From positions 1-34,991 of the forward strand of contig NZ_JACSNX010000024.1 of the NCBI RefSeq assembly GCF_016902445.1: a DNA stretch of 34,991 nt. The letters are read 5' to 3'. Below, one piece after another: positions 34,222 through 34,991 of this stretch (its first letter is position 1; every line of letters begins with the position of its first letter). Source of the stretch: Oscillibacter valericigenes. GTDB taxonomy: Bacteria; Bacillota; Clostridia; Oscillospirales; Oscillospiraceae. The notes beneath the pieces were generated by a model, which was not told the origin of the DNA, did not search any database, and saw only the letters and a list, made by a program, of their open reading frames with translations. The translations under genes and the position numbers were made by a program.

Positions 34222-34831
34222 GCGCATCCAGGCGTCTCCCCACAAAAAGGGCCGGGTGCTGGTGTTTCTGGAGGACGGCGCCTGCCTGAAGATCACGGAG
34301 CAGGAGCTGCTGGACTTCGGCCTGCGGCCGGGAGACGACCTGGACGCCCGGCGCCTGGGCCAGCTGAAGGAGGCCGCCGGGGTCTCCAACGTGAAGGCCG
34401 CGGCGGCGGACCTCATCGGCAAGCGGGCCATGAGCCGCCATGACCTGGAGCGGAAGCTCCAGGAGAAGGGGGCCAGCCAGGCGGAGGCCCGCTACGCCGC
34501 CGAGTGGCTGGAGGCCATCGGCGCCCTCAACGACGCGGACTACGCGGCGATCCTGGTGCGGCACTGCGCGGGGCTGGGCTACGGCCCCGCCCGCATCCGG
34601 GAGAAGCTGCGGGAGAAGGGCGTGCCCCGGGAGCTGTGGGACGAGGCCCTGGACCAGGCGGGCGACAGCGCGGAGCAGATCGACCGGTTCCTGGCCGCCA
34701 AGCTCCGGGGACGGACCCCGGAGGAGGCGGAGAAGCGGCGGCTCACCAGCGCGCTGCTCCGCAGGGGATTCTCCTGGGGAGATATCCGGGAGGCGTGGGG
34801 GCGCCTGGGGGCGGAGATACCGGAGGAATGA
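34211..34831 (+). CDS. recX: RecA regulator RecX
   Basis: 206 residues, all-helical with three tandem helix-bundle repeats; the family binds along the RecA filament groove and modulates its activity. [37 protein letters not shown] and [23 protein letters not shown] are typical. The ATG at 34211 overlaps the recA end by 11 bp, giving translational coupling. Confidence 0.95.
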   Translation: MRIERIQASPHKKGRVLVFLEDGACLKITEQELLDFGLRPGDDLDARRLGQLKEAAGVSNVKAAAADLIGKRAMSRHDLERKLQEKGASQAEARYAAEWLEAIGALNDADYAAILVRHCAGLGYGPARIREKLREKGVPRELWDEALDQAGDSAEQIDRFLAAKLRGRTPEEAEKRRLTSALLRRGFSWGDIREAWGRLGAEIPEE

Positions 34832-34991
34832 CGCCCCTGGCGGGGGGGCGTCTGCTCCCGCAGGGGGCTGTTCCCACAGGGGTGCGCCCCCCATTCTCTT
34901 TTTGGTCTTGCCCAAAAAGAGAATGCGCCGCGCCCGGTGGAAGAGAAAAAGGCGCTAAGCGCGCTCCGGTGCAGTGGCCCTCCGCGCGCGA
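34832..34991. repeat. Palindrome-rich intergenic region after recX
   Basis: No gene seen. An outer 8-bp stem GGGGGGCG/CGCCCCCC (34843-34850 with 34885-34892) encloses two small hairpins with the same TCCC loop (CTGC/GCAG 34852-34863 and CTGT/ACAG 34868-34879). Next comes a perfect 13-bp hairpin (34893-34905 with 34912-34924). The outer stem followed by ATTCTCTTTTT could end recX transcription. The rest, to the window edge, is GC-rich without a clear feature. Confidence 0.6.

Overview
The window is a gene-dense, GC-rich stretch that looks like the chromosome of a spore-forming Clostridia member, most likely a gut Oscillospirales/Oscillospiraceae relative (inference). The reasons are the Firmicutes ribosomal-cluster order with a KOW-protein gene between map and infA, zinc-type S14 and L36, strong GGAGG ribosome-binding sites, Bacillus/Clostridium-type SOS boxes, a sporulation sigma-K gene, and high GC with CTG/GCC/AAG-rich codons.

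Region 1 (1-5.3 kb) is mostly on the minus strand. After the tail of an unknown plus-strand gene comes a catabolic locus. Read in its own direction it encodes a TRAP transporter (small permease, large permease, solute-binding lipoprotein), then a GntR/FCD regulator directly coupled to an enolase-superfamily dehydratase. Together they suggest uptake and dehydration of a sugar acid under GntR control; the substrate is not identifiable.

Region 2 (5.5-7.1 kb) holds proS, of the archaeal/eukaryote-like type, with its own promoter and terminator.

Region 3 (7.2-23.7 kb) is the complete S10-spc-alpha cluster: rpsJ, rplC, rplD, rplW, rplB, rpsS, rplV, rpsC, rplP, rpmC, rpsQ, rplN, rplX, rplE, rpsN, rpsH, rplF, rplR, rpsE, rpmD, rplO, secY, adk, map, a KOW gene, infA, rpmJ, rpsM, rpsK, rpsD, rpoA, rplQ. 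It starts at one strong promoter, runs through a structured leader of about 280 nt that contains a terminator-like hairpin, and ends at a long palindromic terminator. Spacing is tight except for two hairpin-rich insertions (rpsJ/rplC, about 309 bp; rpsN/rpsH, about 279 bp) and an rpsD/rpoA spacer that can fold over the rpoA ribosome-binding site.

Region 4 (23.7-31 kb) is a set of short transcription units: a small zinc-ribbon protein, a NodB-type polysaccharide deacetylase lipoprotein, secG (minus), lexA with an SOS box, sigK (minus), a GIY-YIG protein, and a lipoprotein followed by an OmpR-type response regulator and its histidine kinase.

Region 5 (31-35 kb) is the operon DUF1385-prmC-recA-recX. 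Its promoter carries an SOS box with the same 13-bp core as the one at lexA, so recA appears to be SOS-controlled from about 2 kb upstream. A MITE-like element bounded by inverted TTAGGAA-type heptads sits between the DUF1385 gene and prmC, and a palindrome-rich repeat region follows recX. I found no rRNA, tRNA, CRISPR array, prophage or transposase gene.
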